The notes below the pieces were generated by a model that ran no database searches, had not been told where the DNA came from, and was given only the letters and a program-made list of their open reading frames with translations. A stretch of DNA of 64,000 nucleotides, from assembly GCA_033763775.1 (NCBI GenBank), contig JANRJW010000013.1:1-64000 (forward strand), given 5' to 3'. The position numbers and the translations under genes were made by a program. Origin of the DNA: JAJTHB01 sp033763775 (GTDB lineage: Bacteria > Pseudomonadota > Alphaproteobacteria > Rickettsiales > SXRF01). Positions 9,683-18,373 of the stretch are shown piece by piece (position 1 is the first letter of the stretch; every line of letters starts with the position of its first letter).

Positions 9683-10717
9683 ATGCGGATTTTTCATGCT
9701 TTATTCAGTGATGAACGCGGCGGCCTTGAGCAGGCGTTTCTGGACTATTCTCAGGCGATAAAACAGCTGGGGCATGAGCTGACACTGCTCGTGCATGAGA
9801 AAACACCCTACCAAACAGAGCTGACGGCGCTGAAGGTTGATATTGTGAAAGTTTCGCCTGCGGGGTTTTATGATCTTGGCGCGGCTTGGCAGATTCGCCG
9901 CGCTATCGCGCGCAGCAAGCCGCATCTGATCATCGCGCATAATAGCCGCGCTGTGAGCCTGCTGCACAAGGCGATGATCGGGCTGGCTACGCCGCTGATG
10001 GGGGTAAGCCATGGTTATAAAACACGGCGTATGATGAAAGCCAGCGCCCTTATCACGCTGACTGAACATATGCAGCGCCATTTCATTGCGGCGGGCTATC
10101 CGGAAAATCGCTGTTTTGTGGTGCATAACATGATACAGCCGGTTGATGCCAATGTCCGGCCGATGGCGCCGGTGCCGGTGATCGGTGGTATAGGGCGGCT
10201 GGTCTATGAAAAAGGGTTTCACCTGTTGGTGCAGGCGATGGCGGAGCTGGCAAGACGCGGTGTGATTTGCCGCGCGCTGATCGCCGGAGATGGGCAGGAG
10301 CGCGCCGCACTAGAGCGTTTTGCGGCAGATATCGGAGTAGCGGATGCCATCAGCTGGGCTGGCTGGGTGAAAGATAAAAAGACTTTTTATGACCTGGTGG
10401 ATGTAGTCGTCTTTCCGTCGCTAGCGGAGTCTTTTGGGCTGGTGGTGATCGAAGCAATGAACTACGCCAAACCTGTGATTGCCAGCAATAGCGTTGGCCC
10501 AGCAAGCATTATTACCCATGGCATGAACGGTTTACTTTGTGAGATCGGCGACGTGCTGGCGCTGGCGGATGGTCTGGAGATGGTGCTGCGCGATGCTGAT
10601 TTTGCGCGGCGTCTTGCTCTGGCAGGTAAAGAGCGCGCGCTTGATTATTCGCCGCAGCGTTTTGCTGAAGCTTTGGAGGGTGCTATCCAAACAATTGTGC
10701 CAGCCCCATCACGCTGA
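9683..10717 (+). CDS. Glycosyltransferase, GT4 family
   Basis: The ATG at 9683 gives 344 residues starting MRIFHALFSDERGGLEQ; an upstream in-frame TTG at 9647 is unlikely. The N-terminal half shows the donor/acceptor fold with the GGLEQ loop typical of this family. The C-terminal half has GRLVYEKGFHLLV and the nucleotide-sugar-binding motif ESFGLVVIEAMNYAKPVIAS, with the E-x7-E pair. It probably transfers a sugar from a nucleotide donor to lipopolysaccharide, capsule or a lipid on the cytoplasmic side of the membrane; the acceptor cannot be told. It stands alone, and its last 35 bases overlap the end of ubiB on the other strand. Confidence 0.88.
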   Translation: MRIFHALFSDERGGLEQAFLDYSQAIKQLGHELTLLVHEKTPYQTELTALKVDIVKVSPAGFYDLGAAWQIRRAIARSKPHLIIAHNSRAVSLLHKAMIGLATPLMGVSHGYKTRRMMKASALITLTEHMQRHFIAAGYPENRCFVVHNMIQPVDANVRPMAPVPVIGGIGRLVYEKGFHLLVQAMAELARRGVICRALIAGDGQERAALERFAADIGVADAISWAGWVKDKKTFYDLVDVVVFPSLAESFGLVVIEAMNYAKPVIASNSVGPASIITHGMNGLLCEIGDVLALADGLEMVLRDADFARRLALAGKERALDYSPQRFAEALEGAIQTIVPAPSR

Positions 10718-12230
10718 TGATCATCAGCGCTGTCCATGCCAGCTGTAGCCACTGCCTGCGTTCTGTGCGCCGCTGATCGTGCATCATGCGCAGGCTGTCT
10801 GGATGAAGCATGATGCCTTCGGGGTTTGCCAGCCGCGCAAAAGCACGATCGACATGGCGTAGCAGCTCAGGGATTTTTGCAGCGAGCAGGGCGCTATCCT
10901 TCACACCATCTTTGAGTTTGGCCTGAAGGCCGAAATGCTCGCGCGCCCACTCTTCCACCAGCGGCCTGGTGAGCTCCCACATATTAAGCTTGGGGTTCAG
11001 CATGCGCCCAACACCTTCGGTCACCATCATGGTTTTTTGCAAAAGCAGCAGCTGCGGCTGCGTTTCCATTTCAAATTCGGCGGCAATATTAAACATCTGC
11101 CCTAGCAGGTGCGCGACCGAAATTTCGTTCACCGGCTTGCCGACAATCGGCTGCGCCACCGCCATGCAGGCCTGCGTAAAAGCATCGAGCGATTTACCAG
11201 CCGGTACATAGCCCGCCTTGAAATGCATCTCGGCAACGTGGCGATAGTCCTGCGTCAGGAAGCCGCGCAGAATTTCAGCCATGTAAAGCCGCGAATCCCA
11301 GTCCAGCCTGCCCATAATGCCGAAATCCACGGCGGCGATATCACCGTTTTTATCGATAAACAGATTGCCCGGGTGCAGGTCGGCGTGGAAGTAGCCATCG
11401 ACAAACACCTGCGAGAAAAGACTACGCGCAGCCTTGGCCAGAATTTCATCGGGCGAAAAGCCGCTGGCGCGAATCGCCTCGATATCATTCATCGGGATGC
11501 CGTCGATCCATTCCAGCGTCATGACGCGCTGCGAGGTCAGGTTCCAGTCAATGGATGGTACGCGAAACCCGCGCTCGTGCTTTTTAATATTATTGGCAAG
11601 TTCGGTGGCGGCGGCGGCTTCAAAGCGCAGATCCAGCTCAAAAAAGACTGTTTCCTTGAAGGTCGAAACCACCTGTTTGGGCTTGAAGCGTTTAGAGTCT
11701 GTCAGTCGCCGTTCGATGATTTCGGCCAGCCAGAAAAATAAATCCAGATCCCGCGCGAAGGCTTTTTCGATATCAGGCCGCAGGATCTTCACCGCCACAT
11801 CGCGGCCATCTTTGGTTTTTGCTTTATGCACCTGAGCAATGGAAGCGGCAGCCACCGGCTTGTCATTAAACTCTGCATAGAGCGTGGAAAGAGGCGCGCT
11901 GAATTCAGATTCGATGATTTTTCTTGCGATCTCGCTGGAAAATGGCGGCAGCTTGTCGCGCAGGCGCGACAGCGCCTCGGCCAGCTCGTCACCGATTAAA
12001 TCAGAGCGTGTTGAAAGCGCCTGGCCGAGCTTGATGAATGTTGGCCCCAGCTTTTCCAGCGCGGCCGCAAGGCGCTCGCCCTTACTGCGGCCGCCGCTCG
12101 GCAGGTATCGCCCGATGAAGCCCAGCACCGGCAGGATGCGCAGCTCATCAAAAATAAACAGCGCATTCTCGCTGGCCATGATGGCAGCAATGCCAAGTAA
12201 ACGTCTGAGGTTGCGGGTGGTGCGAAGCAT
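10683..12230 (-). CDS. ubiB: UbiB, ABC1/COQ8-family atypical kinase of ubiquinone synthesis
   Basis: A 515-residue protein of usual size. The family signature KLGQALSTR (KxGQ motif), the nucleotide-binding segment AAASIAQVHKA, the invariant lysine in VAVKILRP and the catalytic and metal motifs HADLHPGN and AVDFG are all present. A C-terminal hydrophobic helix (AWTALMIISVMGLAQLF) anchors it to the inner membrane. UbiB is needed for the coenzyme Q hydroxylation steps, probably by ATP-driven handling of lipid intermediates. It directly follows ubiE (the two genes share base 12230), so they form one operon. Confidence 0.95.
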   Translation of the reverse strand: MLRTTRNLRRLLGIAAIMASENALFIFDELRILPVLGFIGRYLPSGGRSKGERLAAALEKLGPTFIKLGQALSTRSDLIGDELAEALSRLRDKLPPFSSEIARKIIESEFSAPLSTLYAEFNDKPVAAASIAQVHKAKTKDGRDVAVKILRPDIEKAFARDLDLFFWLAEIIERRLTDSKRFKPKQVVSTFKETVFFELDLRFEAAAATELANNIKKHERGFRVPSIDWNLTSQRVMTLEWIDGIPMNDIEAIRASGFSPDEILAKAARSLFSQVFVDGYFHADLHPGNLFIDKNGDIAAVDFGIMGRLDWDSRLYMAEILRGFLTQDYRHVAEMHFKAGYVPAGKSLDAFTQACMAVAQPIVGKPVNEISVAHLLGQMFNIAAEFEMETQPQLLLLQKTMMVTEGVGRMLNPKLNMWELTRPLVEEWAREHFGLQAKLKDGVKDSALLAAKIPELLRHVDRAFARLANPEGIMLHPDSLRMMHDQRRTERRQWLQLAWTALMIISVMGLAQLFG

Positions 12231-13072
12231 CAGAGTTTGCGCCCCGAATGGATGGCGACAATGCCGCCGGATAAGTTGCGATAGCGCGCTGCGCCAAAGC
12301 CAGCCTGTCTGATCATCGCCAGAAAATTCTCCTGATTGGGAAAGCGGCGGATGCTCTCAACCAGATAGCGGTAGGCCTCTTCATTGCCGGTGATTTTTTT
12401 GCCAATCGCGGGAATGACATGAAAAGAATAGGCGTCATAAAGTTTTTGCAGCGGGGCGCTGGGCAGATGGCTGAACTCAAGGCAGAGAAAACGCCCGCCG
12501 GGCTTTAAAACGCGGTGCGCTTCCGCCAGCGCACGGTCAATGTGGGTGACGTTGCGAATGCCAAACGCAATGGTGTAGGCATCGAAGTGATGGTCGGGAA
12601 ACGGTAATGTTTCTGCATCACAGCAGATCCATTCCAGCCCTGAAATCAGGTTGCGATCCACGGCGCGCGCCTTGCCTTCTTCCAGCATTTGCTGGTTAAT
12701 GTCGGCGACCACAATTTTTCCCTCCCCTGCTTGCGGGGGAGGGGTAGGGTGGGGGTGGTGTGTAGGGTGGGGGTGGTTTTTAGAATCTCGGGTGTAGAGT
12801 TCCCCCCTCCCAGCCTCCCCCCGCAAGCAGGGGGAGGAGTTCAGGATACGAAACGCGATATCGCCGGTACCGCCCGCCACATCCAGCACATGCATGCCCG
12901 CGGTCGGCGACAGCATCGAGACCAACTCATGTTTCCACAGGCGGTGGATGCCGGCGCTCATCAGGTCGTTCATCAGGTCGTAGCGGCTGGCCACCGAATC
13001 AAACACGCCCCTGACCAGCGAGGATTTTTCTTCCTCGGCGACTGATTTAAATCCGAAATGGGTCGTGGACAT
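12230..13072 (-). CDS. ubiE: UbiE C-methyltransferase of ubiquinone/menaquinone synthesis, with an in-frame repeat insertion
   Basis: It uses S-adenosylmethionine to methylate the quinone ring carbon. The ATG at 13072 gives 280 residues beginning MSTTHFGFKSVAEEEK; the frame runs on to a TTG at 13108 through repeat DNA and is rejected. The motif VLDVAGGTGDIAFRI (about 62-76) is the cofactor site, and VVADINQQMLEEGKARA and CDAETLPFPD follow. Relatives have a few residues between FRI and VVAD; here there are about 40 extra, roughly 79-118, rich in Pro, His and Gly (for example NHPHPTHHPHPTPPPQ). They are encoded by a 120-base palindromic repeat. The loop lies on the enzyme surface after strand 1, so the protein may still work. 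Confidence 0.93.
   Translation of the reverse strand: MSTTHFGFKSVAEEEKSSLVRGVFDSVASRYDLMNDLMSAGIHRLWKHELVSMLSPTAGMHVLDVAGGTGDIAFRILNSSPCLRGEAGRGELYTRDSKNHPHPTHHPHPTPPPQAGEGKIVVADINQQMLEEGKARAVDRNLISGLEWICCDAETLPFPDHHFDAYTIAFGIRNVTHIDRALAEAHRVLKPGGRFLCLEFSHLPSAPLQKLYDAYSFHVIPAIGKKITGNEEAYRYLVESIRRFPNQENFLAMIRQAGFGAARYRNLSGGIVAIHSGRKL
12719..12841. repeat. Palindromic GC-rich repeat element inside ubiE (copy 1)
   Basis: The two ends are inverted copies of each other: an arm with TGCTTGCGGGGGAGG near 12729 and one with CCCCGCAAGCAGGGGGAGG near 12820. Between them lie GTGGGGGTGG and AGGGTGGGGG repeats. The length inside the coding sequence is exactly 40 codons, with no stop in the ubiE frame. 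Arms with the same core occur at 43189-43291, so this is a mobile palindrome family rather than a local oddity. Confidence 0.8.
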
Positions 13073-13074
13073 GC

Positions 13075-13157
13075 TGGTTGCGTAGGTTGCAAAGGTTGCG
13101 TAGGTCAAGTAGGTTTACACTCGCAACTTACGAAACCTGAGAAACATACGCAACCTC
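13075..13157. repeat. Direct and inverted repeats between ubiE and mutM
   Basis: GGTTGCGTAGGTTGC and GGTTGCGTAGG follow one another on the left, and TACGCAACCT closes the right side. The two halves can pair imperfectly. The divergent promoters of ubiE and mutM must lie in or next to this 90-base gap, but no convincing boxes can be read. Confidence 0.55.
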
Positions 13158-13162
13158 CAAAC

Positions 13163-13984
13163 ATGCCCGAGCTACCCGAAGTTGAAACTGTGCGCCGCGG
13201 CCTGGAGCCCTTAATTACCGGCGCGACCATTGAGAGGCTGACGCTCAGGCGTAAGAATCTCCGCGTGCCGTTTACCCCAGATTTTGCCAAAAGAGTTCAG
13301 GGAGCAACGATTTCCGGCATAAAGCGACGCGCAAAATATTTACTGTTTGAGCTGAGTCATGGGGAGGTGATTCTCTCCCATCTGGGCATGAGCGGGCGGT
13401 TTATCGTTTGGCCAGACAGTCTGCCACAAGCTGCCAAGCACGACCATGTTATCATGCATTTCACAGATGGGCGTGCTCTGGTGTATCACGACCCGCGACG
13501 CTTCGGGCTGATGGTGCTGCGCCATGAGGATGAGCTGGCGCATGAACCGCTGCTCGCCTCACTGGGGCCTGAACCTCTTGAGCCGGGATTTACCGCGGCA
13601 GTACTCAAAGCTACACTTGGCAAAAAAACTGCGCCGATCAAGCAGGTACTCATGGATCCGCAGGTGGTGGTCGGGGTGGGGAATATTTATGCCAGTGAAG
13701 CATTGTTTTTATCGGCTATTCATCCGCAGCGGACAGCAAGCTCTGCTGCCAAACATAGCGAATCGCTCGTGCGCTCGATCCGGCAGGTTTTGACGGATGC
13801 GATTGCCTCTGGCGGCTCCAGCTTGCGCGATTTTCTGCAGGTATCGGGCGAGGGGGGGTATTTTCAGCATGCGTTCAAGGTCTATGGAAGGGCAGGAAAA
13901 GCCTGCGTTCGTTGCCCGGGCACCATCGAAACTGTACGCCTGGCGGGGCGCAGTAGTTTTTATTGCCCGAAATGCCAGAAATAG
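13163..13984 (+). CDS. mutM: Formamidopyrimidine-DNA glycosylase (Fpg/MutM)
   Basis: A 273-residue enzyme that removes oxidised purines such as 8-oxoguanine and nicks the abasic site. The start at 13163 is fixed by the invariant N-terminus MPELPEVETVRRGL; after Met removal Pro1 is the catalytic nucleophile and Glu2 the acid. The conserved lysine lies in KRRAKYLLF. The helix-two-turn-helix region VVVGVGNIYASEALF is typical. The C-terminal zinc finger is complete, with CVRC and CPKC pairs. It lies upstream of rpsT and dnaA. Confidence 0.97.
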   Translation: MPELPEVETVRRGLEPLITGATIERLTLRRKNLRVPFTPDFAKRVQGATISGIKRRAKYLLFELSHGEVILSHLGMSGRFIVWPDSLPQAAKHDHVIMHFTDGRALVYHDPRRFGLMVLRHEDELAHEPLLASLGPEPLEPGFTAAVLKATLGKKTAPIKQVLMDPQVVVGVGNIYASEALFLSAIHPQRTASSAAKHSESLVRSIRQVLTDAIASGGSSLRDFLQVSGEGGYFQHAFKVYGRAGKACVRCPGTIETVRLAGRSSFYCPKCQK

Positions 13985-14077
13985 TCGCCATCCACGCCCC
14001 GTCAAACCCTATCAAATCGGCAGCTGACCTTGATTATCAGTGGAATCAAAAAAAATCTTCTGCCTGTGGATTAATGC

Positions 14078-14106
14078 TTGACGGGCAGGGTGAAGATGGG
14101 TATTTT
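14078..14106 (+). promoter_or_regulatory. Sigma-70-type promoter of rpsT
   Basis: TTGACG at 14078 and TATTTT at 14101 stand 17 bases apart, with the rpsT start codon 54 bases further on. A single near-match to a DnaA box, TGTGGATTA, sits just upstream at 14065. Confidence 0.55.
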
Positions 14107-14159
14107 CACCCGTCCATAACCCAACTACGTTTTTAACCGAAAGTCATACAGAGACACCC

Positions 14160-14426
14160 ATGGCAAACCACAAATCATCCGAAAAACGCATCCGCCAGAC
14201 GGTACGCCGCACCGAAGTAAACCGCAAGCGTATCAGCAAAATCCGCGCTTCCGTGAAAAAGGTCGAGCTGGCGATTGCCAGTGGTAACAAAGCGGATGCA
14301 GGCAAGGCGCTCATTCAGGCGCAATCGCTGCTGCTGCGTGGTGCGTCGGCTGGTGTTCTCAAGCTGAAAACCGCTTCTCGCAAGGTGAGCCGCCTTTCTC
14401 ATCGTGTGAAAAGCCTTGCCGCCTAA
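14160..14426 (+). CDS. rpsT: 30S ribosomal protein S20
   Basis: An 88-residue, strongly basic protein of the expected length beginning MANHKSSEKRIRQTVRR, the standard S20 start. It binds 16S rRNA at the base of the small subunit. Its place just ahead of dnaA is common in alphaproteobacteria. The 107 bases after it hold only a weak CCGCC/GGCGG hairpin (14469-14488) before the dnaA start. Confidence 0.97.
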   Translation: MANHKSSEKRIRQTVRRTEVNRKRISKIRASVKKVELAIASGNKADAGKALIQAQSLLLRGASAGVLKLKTASRKVSRLSHRVKSLAA

Positions 14427-14533
14427 ACGGTTCCTGCCGCTTTAATTCTATACTTATCAGATTTTTAACCGCCTCATCAGAATGGCGGACAAAAAAACTT
14501 TGCCAAAAAAACAAAAAATAACGGGATGGATAC

Positions 14534-15943
14534 ATGAAAGCACAACTGCTCTCAGAAACCACTTTAGATGATGTATTTGCTCCCATCTGGGATCGCATCA
14601 GCGATAAGCTGCGTGGGCTTTACGGCGAGGCGGTGCATCGCAGCTGGCTGAAGCCCATGCGCTATGCCGGCCATGATGGCCAGAAAATTCAGCTCAGCGT
14701 GCCAACGCGTTTCATGCGCGAATGGGTCAGCTCGCACTACGGCGACGATATCCGCCATTTCTGGCAGGAAGAACGGGAAGCCGAAGGTTTTACAGTCGAG
14801 TTCATTATTGCTGCCGCACCTGCCGAGCCGGTTGCCATTGTTCGCGAGCCTGAGTCCACGGTCGTTACGCCGCAATGGCATGCTGCTGAGTCAGCGGATC
14901 CCATCCTGCAGATGGGCGCGCCGCTGGATCCACGTTATACGTTTGAAAATTTTGTGGTAGGCAAGCCGAATGAACTGGCGCATGCGGCAGCGCGCCGCGT
15001 GGCAGAATCACCGCAGGTGGTTCCCGGTTGCAATCCGCTCTTTCTTTATGGCGGTGTTGGCCTTGGCAAAACCCACCTCATGCACGCCATCGCCTGGCAT
15101 ATCCGCACCCACACGCCGCAGCGCCGGGTGATGTATTTATCCGCGGAAAAATTCATGTATCAGTTCATCAAAGCGCTTCGTTTCAAGGAGGCTTTTGCTT
15201 TCAAAGAGCAGTTCCGCTCCGTTGATGTGCTGATGATTGATGATGTTCAGTTCATCAGCGGCAAAGATTCAACGCAGGAAGAATTTTTTCACACTTTCAA
15301 TGCGCTGGTTGATCAGAACAAGCAGCTGATTATCTCCGGCGATCGTTCGCCTTCCGACCTCGAAGGCATTGAAGAGCGTGTGCGTTCCCGCCTTGGCTGG
15401 GGGTTGGTTGCGGATATTCATGCCACCACCTACGAGCTGCGTCTTGGCATTCTGCAATCCAAGATTGAACTCATGCCGCAGGTTCAGATTCCTGTGAAAG
15501 TTATTGAATTTCTGGCACACAAAATCACCTCCAACATTCGTGAGCTGGAGGGGGCGCTGAATCGTCTGGTGGCGCATACCACCTTGGTTGGCAGACCGAT
15601 GACGCTGGAGAGCGCACAAGAAGTGCTGCATGATCTGCTGCGCGCCAATGATCGCCGCATTTCCATCGACGATATTCAGAAGCAAGTGGCGAACCACTAC
15701 AACATCAAAGTATCGGACATGCACTCTGCCCGCCGCTCGCGAGTGGTAGCGCGGCCACGGCAGATTGCCATGTATCTTTCCAAGAAACTCACCTCCAAAA
15801 GCCTGCCGGAGATTGGCCGCAAATTTGGTGGCAAGGATCACACGACGGTGATGCATGCAGTCAAGCGCGTCGACGAGCTGATGGCAAGTGATGCTGAATT
15901 TGCCAAAGACCTTGAACTACTGATGAAGATGGTGCAGAACTAG
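14534..15943 (+). CDS. dnaA: Chromosomal replication initiator DnaA
   Basis: A 469-residue AAA+ ATPase of usual length that opens the replication origin. The N-terminal domain I is followed by a variable linker, then Walker A (GGVGLGKTHLMHAI), Walker B (VLMIDDVQFI) and the sensor regions. The C-terminal DNA-binding helix-turn-helix carries the family signature GGKDHTTVMHAVKRV. The gene leads the dnaA-dnaN-recF-gyrB row. No cluster of DnaA boxes lies next to it, so the origin is probably elsewhere. Confidence 0.98.
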   Translation: MKAQLLSETTLDDVFAPIWDRISDKLRGLYGEAVHRSWLKPMRYAGHDGQKIQLSVPTRFMREWVSSHYGDDIRHFWQEEREAEGFTVEFIIAAAPAEPVAIVREPESTVVTPQWHAAESADPILQMGAPLDPRYTFENFVVGKPNELAHAAARRVAESPQVVPGCNPLFLYGGVGLGKTHLMHAIAWHIRTHTPQRRVMYLSAEKFMYQFIKALRFKEAFAFKEQFRSVDVLMIDDVQFISGKDSTQEEFFHTFNALVDQNKQLIISGDRSPSDLEGIEERVRSRLGWGLVADIHATTYELRLGILQSKIELMPQVQIPVKVIEFLAHKITSNIRELEGALNRLVAHTTLVGRPMTLESAQEVLHDLLRANDRRISIDDIQKQVANHYNIKVSDMHSARRSRVVARPRQIAMYLSKKLTSKSLPEIGRKFGGKDHTTVMHAVKRVDELMASDAEFAKDLELLMKMVQN

Positions 15944-15974
15944 AAACACAGTTAAAAAAAATCAGGGAGTGATT

Positions 15975-17150
15975 ATGGCATCTGCGGCGCAACTATTGGA
16001 AAAAAGTCCGAGCATCAGCAAATCTTCGCCGGTGAAATTTTCGGTGGCGCGTGCGCCGTTGCTGCGCAGCCTTGGCCACGTGCAGTCTGTGGTTGAAAAG
16101 CGTGGCACGATAGCGGTGCTTTCCAACGTGAAGATTGAAGCCAAGGAAGACGGCATTGAACTGACCGCTACGGATATGGATATCGCCATCATGGAGCGTG
16201 TGCCAGCGACGGTCAGCAAGCAGGGCGCAACCACGGTGCCCGCGCATATGTTTTATGATATCGTACGCAAGCTTGCTGATGGCAGCGAGATTGAATGCGC
16301 GACCAGTGATGATGGTGGTAAAATGACCATTCGCGCCGGTCAGTCGCGCTTTTCGCTGGGCTGTCTGCCGATTGAAGATTTCCCAGCCATCACCGATGAT
16401 GATCTGACGCATAGTTTTGCTCTGAAATCCGCAGAATGCATGGCGCTGGTATCAAAACCCAGCTTCGCGATGTCGAACGAAGAGACACGCTATTATCTCA
16501 ACGGTATCTACCTCCATGCCACCGCCAGCGGTGCGACCAAAGTGCTGCGCGCGGTTGCCACGGATGGTCATCGTCTTGCACGTATTGAGGTGGGGCTACC
16601 TGCGGGTGCCAACGGTATGCCGGGGGTGATTGTGCCTCGCAAAGCCATTCACGAAGTTCGCAAACTGTTAGAAGGAGCCGAAGGTGATATCCAGATTTCT
16701 CTCTCTGATACCAAAATCCGCTTCGTATTCGGGGGCGCTGTATTGGTCTCTAAGCTTATTGACGGTAACTTTCCTGATTACGAGCGTGTGATTCCTTCTA
16801 ATAACGACAAAATTCTTGAGATGGACTGCAAGTTGTTTGCACAGGCGGTGGATCGCGTGTCTGTTATTTCTTCAGAAAAATCTCGCGCCATTAAACTGCA
16901 TCTGGATCAAGGAAAACTTACTCTCTCCGCCACCAGCAGCGAGCATGGCACGGCCAGTGAGGAGCTGGAAGTGACCTATGCCTCAACCCCGCTGGATATT
17001 GGCTTTAACTCTCGTTACGTGCTGGAGATGATGTCGCAGATTGAGGGTGATACCGCCCAGTTTCTGCTGAATGATGGCGCATCACCGGCGATTGTGCGCG
17101 ATACGGCGGATGTTGGTTCGCTCTATGTCATCATGCCGATGAGGGTATGA
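15975..17150 (+). CDS. dnaN: DNA polymerase III beta subunit (sliding clamp)
   Basis: The ring-shaped clamp that holds the replicative polymerase on DNA. The ATG at 15975 is preferred because AGGGAG ends six bases before it; the frame runs on two codons to a GTG. The product has 391 residues with three repeated clamp folds; the closing strand LYVIMPMRV at the C-terminus is characteristic. The N-terminus has about 20 extra residues before the usual KFSVARAPLLRSL start. It is 31 bases from dnaA, and its stop lies a few bases before a palindromic element that leads into recF. Confidence 0.97.
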   Translation: MASAAQLLEKSPSISKSSPVKFSVARAPLLRSLGHVQSVVEKRGTIAVLSNVKIEAKEDGIELTATDMDIAIMERVPATVSKQGATTVPAHMFYDIVRKLADGSEIECATSDDGGKMTIRAGQSRFSLGCLPIEDFPAITDDDLTHSFALKSAECMALVSKPSFAMSNEETRYYLNGIYLHATASGATKVLRAVATDGHRLARIEVGLPAGANGMPGVIVPRKAIHEVRKLLEGAEGDIQISLSDTKIRFVFGGAVLVSKLIDGNFPDYERVIPSNNDKILEMDCKLFAQAVDRVSVISSEKSRAIKLHLDQGKLTLSATSSEHGTASEELEVTYASTPLDIGFNSRYVLEMMSQIEGDTAQFLLNDGASPAIVRDTADVGSLYVIMPMRV

Positions 17151-17153
17151 TGA

Positions 17154-17241
17154 GTCATCCTCGACCGAGCTTCAGCGAGGTCGGGGATCTTGTTACATTT
17201 GACGAGGTCTCCGCTACGGGCAATGCCTTCGCGAAGATGAC
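17154..17241. repeat. Palindromic element with GTCAT/ATGAC ends at the dnaN-recF junction
   Basis: The element begins GTCATCCTCG just after the dnaN stop and ends in AAGATGAC. The recF ATG is inside this terminal ATGAC. CGACCGAGC and GAGGTCGGGG near the left form an inner hairpin. The same type, with the same ends, lies between infB and rbfA (53734-53797). Confidence 0.6.
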
Positions 17242-18373
17242 AGTTCTCCATATCACCAGTCTTTCCCTTAGCTATTTCCGTAACCACCTGCATACACGCT
17301 TCGATCTGTCGCCAGCCCCCGTGGTCTTGATGGGAGCCAATGGATCCGGCAAAACATCCGTGCTCGAGGCGGTATCGATGCTCGCGCCCGGACGCGGGCT
17401 TCGCAAAGCAAAGCTTTCTGAGCTGAGCCATGTGCGCGGCGGGCAACCATGGGTGGTTTCGGCGCGCGGGCAGGGGCGGGCAGGCGAGGTACAGATAGGC
17501 ACCGGGCTTGATCCGCAGCAGGATGAGCGCCGCGTGGTTCGCATTAATAGCCGCACGGTGCGCGGTCACAGCGAGCTTACAGAGCATCTGGCGATGCTCT
17601 GGCTCACCCCGCAGATTGAACAGCTTTTTCAGGAAGGCAGCGGCGCAGAACGTAAATTCATGGATCGGCTGGTCTATGGTTTTGATCCTGCTCACGCCGC
17701 GCGAGTGCAGGATTACGAGCAGACGATGCGCGAGCGAAACCGTCTGCTGCAGGATGGCCGCAGCGAGCATCACTGGCTGGCCGCGCTGGAACAATCCATG
17801 GCTGAAAAAGCCTCGGCGATTGCGGCTTCAAGGCTGGAGGCGCTGGAGCATATTAACCGCGCGATGATGGATGGTGGCCATAGCTTTCCAAAAGCGCATC
17901 TGGCGGTATCCGGCTGGCTGGAAGACCGGCTATGCGCTGGGGATCCAGCGGTTGCAACAGAACAAGCTTTCGCCGAGGCGCTGGCAGCCAGCCGTATGGC
18001 CGATGCTGGCGCAGGCCGCGCGCTGCTTGGCACGCATCGCAGCCAGCTGAATGTGCTGCACCTTGGCAAGCATATGCCGGCTGGCCTGTGTTCAACTGGC
18101 GAACAGAAGGCGGTATTGCTATCGATTGTGCTGGCTCAGGCACGTGCCAGCATGCATTGGAAAAGGCTGATTCCCATCCTGCTTCTTGATGAGGTCGCCA
18201 CGCATCTGGATAGCACAAGAAGGCTTGAGTTGTTCGAGGAAATCTGCCAGATTGGCGCTCAAGTTTGGATGACCGGAACCGATGCGGCGCTGTTTGATGG
18301 CCTTGGTAGGCGAGCGCAGTATTTCCGCATCGAAGAAGGAAAGGTTTTTCACAGTGACACAAGCAGCAGTTAA
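17237..18373 (+). CDS. recF: DNA replication and repair protein RecF
   Basis: An SMC-like ATPase that helps load RecA at single-strand gaps. The ATG at 17237 gives 378 residues beginning MTVLHITSLSLSYFRNH, the normal RecF start; the 30 codons of open frame before it are repeat DNA. Walker A is GANGSGKTS. The signature region CSTGEQKAVLLS and Walker B ILLLDEVATHLD are present. The gene overlaps the likely gyrB start by 20 bases. Confidence 0.95.
   Translation: MTVLHITSLSLSYFRNHLHTRFDLSPAPVVLMGANGSGKTSVLEAVSMLAPGRGLRKAKLSELSHVRGGQPWVVSARGQGRAGEVQIGTGLDPQQDERRVVRINSRTVRGHSELTEHLAMLWLTPQIEQLFQEGSGAERKFMDRLVYGFDPAHAARVQDYEQTMRERNRLLQDGRSEHHWLAALEQSMAEKASAIAASRLEALEHINRAMMDGGHSFPKAHLAVSGWLEDRLCAGDPAVATEQAFAEALAASRMADAGAGRALLGTHRSQLNVLHLGKHMPAGLCSTGEQKAVLLSIVLAQARASMHWKRLIPILLLDEVATHLDSTRRLELFEEICQIGAQVWMTGTDAALFDGLGRRAQYFRIEEGKVFHSDTSSS

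Noticed and set aside
13072..13108. N-terminal extension of UbiE (TYATFATYAT)
   Set aside because: It is translated from repeat DNA and would start at TTG; the ATG at 13072 gives the normal start.
13985..14533. Replication origin next to dnaA
   Set aside because: Only one near-match to a DnaA box (TGTGGATTA at 14065) and no AT-rich unwinding cluster are seen; the gaps on both sides of rpsT are short. oriC is probably elsewhere.
17147..17236. Longer RecF start
   Set aside because: The extra 30 codons come from the palindromic element; relatives begin near MTVLHI.
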